Shown here: one piece after another, positions 5,203-5,549 of the stretch | How positions within the stretch are numbered: position 1 is the first letter of the stretch | How the letters are laid out: each line of letters begins with the position of its first letter | NCBI GenBank assembly: GCA_900556205.1 | Contig: USNX01000097.1 | Location: forward strand, 1-5,549 | Length of the DNA: 5,549 bases | Source of the DNA: an uncultured Collinsella sp. | GTDB lineage: Bacteria; Actinomycetota; Coriobacteriia; Coriobacteriales; Coriobacteriaceae | Reading direction: 5' to 3' | Notes under the pieces: model-generated | What the model saw: the letters and a program-made list of their open reading frames with translations, nothing else | What the model was told of the DNA's origin: nothing | The model's database searches: none | Program-made: the position numbers and the translations under genes

Positions 5203-5469
5203 TTAGAACGAGAGGTTGTCGTCCGTGTTGGCGGCTTCGCCGTCGGCGAGCACGTCGTTGCCGTCGACGTCCTTAAGAAGCACCGAGACCTTCTGCTCGG
5301 CATCGGACAGGCGGGTGCGCAGGCTCTTGAGGAGCTCGACGCCGCGGGTATAGCTCTCGAGCGACTCCTCGAGCTCCATATCGCCCGACTCCAAGCTGCG
5401 AATGATGAGCTCCAGCTCCTGCGAGGCCTGCTTGTACGTAAGCTGCTCGACCGGGGTCTTCTCTGCCAT
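5203..5469 (-). CDS. xseB: exodeoxyribonuclease VII small subunit
   Basis: XseB is the small subunit of exonuclease VII; several copies bind each XseA catalytic subunit, and the complex degrades single-stranded DNA from both ends to oligonucleotides. The 88-aa product is slightly longer than the family's common 60-85 aa. It carries the two-helix core: TYKQASQELELIIRSLESGD (about 11-30), then ELEESLESYTRGVELLKS and LRTRLSDAEQKVSVL, where the LExGD, LeeSLe-Y-rGveL and L-dAEqkV positions are typical. An acidic, probably unstructured tail (from about residue 67, DVDGND to LSF) follows. ATG 5467-5469 has a strong purine-rich ribosome site (AGGAAAGGAAA). The probable xseA end lies 42 bp upstream, giving the usual xseA-xseB order, and the HIT gene follows 49 bp later. 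Confidence 0.93.
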   Translation of the reverse strand: MAEKTPVEQLTYKQASQELELIIRSLESGDMELEESLESYTRGVELLKSLRTRLSDAEQKVSVLLKDVDGNDVLADGEAANTDDNLSF

Positions 5470-5511
5470 ATCTGTTTCCTTTCCTAAAGGTTTATCGCTA
5501 TGAAACGCGGC

Positions 5512-5549
5512 CTACTCGACCGTATCGACCGTTGCCGCAACGTTACCGT
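5512..5549 (-). CDS. xseA: probable exodeoxyribonuclease VII large subunit, last codons only
   Basis: Only the final eleven codons and a TAG (5512-5514) are inside the window, reading GNVAATVDTVE. A short, valine-rich, glycine-started tail of this kind is usual at the XseA C-terminus, and the position directly before xseB in the same direction is the standard arrangement. The call rests mainly on that context, because so few residues are visible. Confidence 0.55.
   Translation of the reverse strand, partial: GNVAATVDTVE

Overview
The window looks like a chromosomal segment from a moderately GC-rich, fermentative, anaerobic actinobacterium, most likely a coriobacterium of the Collinsella/Olsenella type. 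This is inferred from the protein sequences, the high-GC coding style of the acetate kinase genes and the strong Shine-Dalgarno sites; no taxonomic marker such as rRNA is present. Every gene reads on the minus strand, so transcription runs from the right end of the window to the left.

Right to left, the window opens with the last codons of what is probably xseA (5512-5549). These are followed by xseB (exonuclease VII small subunit, 5203-5469) and a small HIT-family nucleotide hydrolase (4818-5153). This is an ordinary housekeeping block. After a 41-bp gap with no visible terminator comes a LysR-type regulator (3886-4776), then a major facilitator transporter (from 3766). The regulator and transporter are visibly more AT-rich than the acetate kinase genes and may be an acquired accessory pair.

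The transporter is interrupted by an in-frame amber codon at 2756-2758. The same frame stays open for 49 more codons, to a TGA at 2606-2608, and encodes what look like the missing last two membrane helices. It is therefore either a recent nonsense pseudogene, a split gene or a sequencing error.

The left half holds two tandem acetate kinase genes. The upstream copy (1307-2485, 392 aa) is complete. The downstream copy (start at 1142) runs off the left edge after 380 codons. By hand count they agree at about two thirds of the first 270 residues. The downstream copy keeps the standard active-site residues, while the upstream copy has changed three of them. A terminator, a good sigma-70-type promoter and an overlapping palindromic operator candidate lie between them, so the two enzymes are probably expressed separately. 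Acetate kinase makes ATP and acetate from acetyl phosphate. No phosphotransacetylase gene (pta), its usual partner, is visible.

There is no mobile element, CRISPR array or RNA gene that can be supported, and no gene-free stretch longer than 165 bp. I saw no convincing new multi-gene system. The most interesting points are the divergent tandem kinases, the amber-split transporter, and several palindromes near the gene starts.
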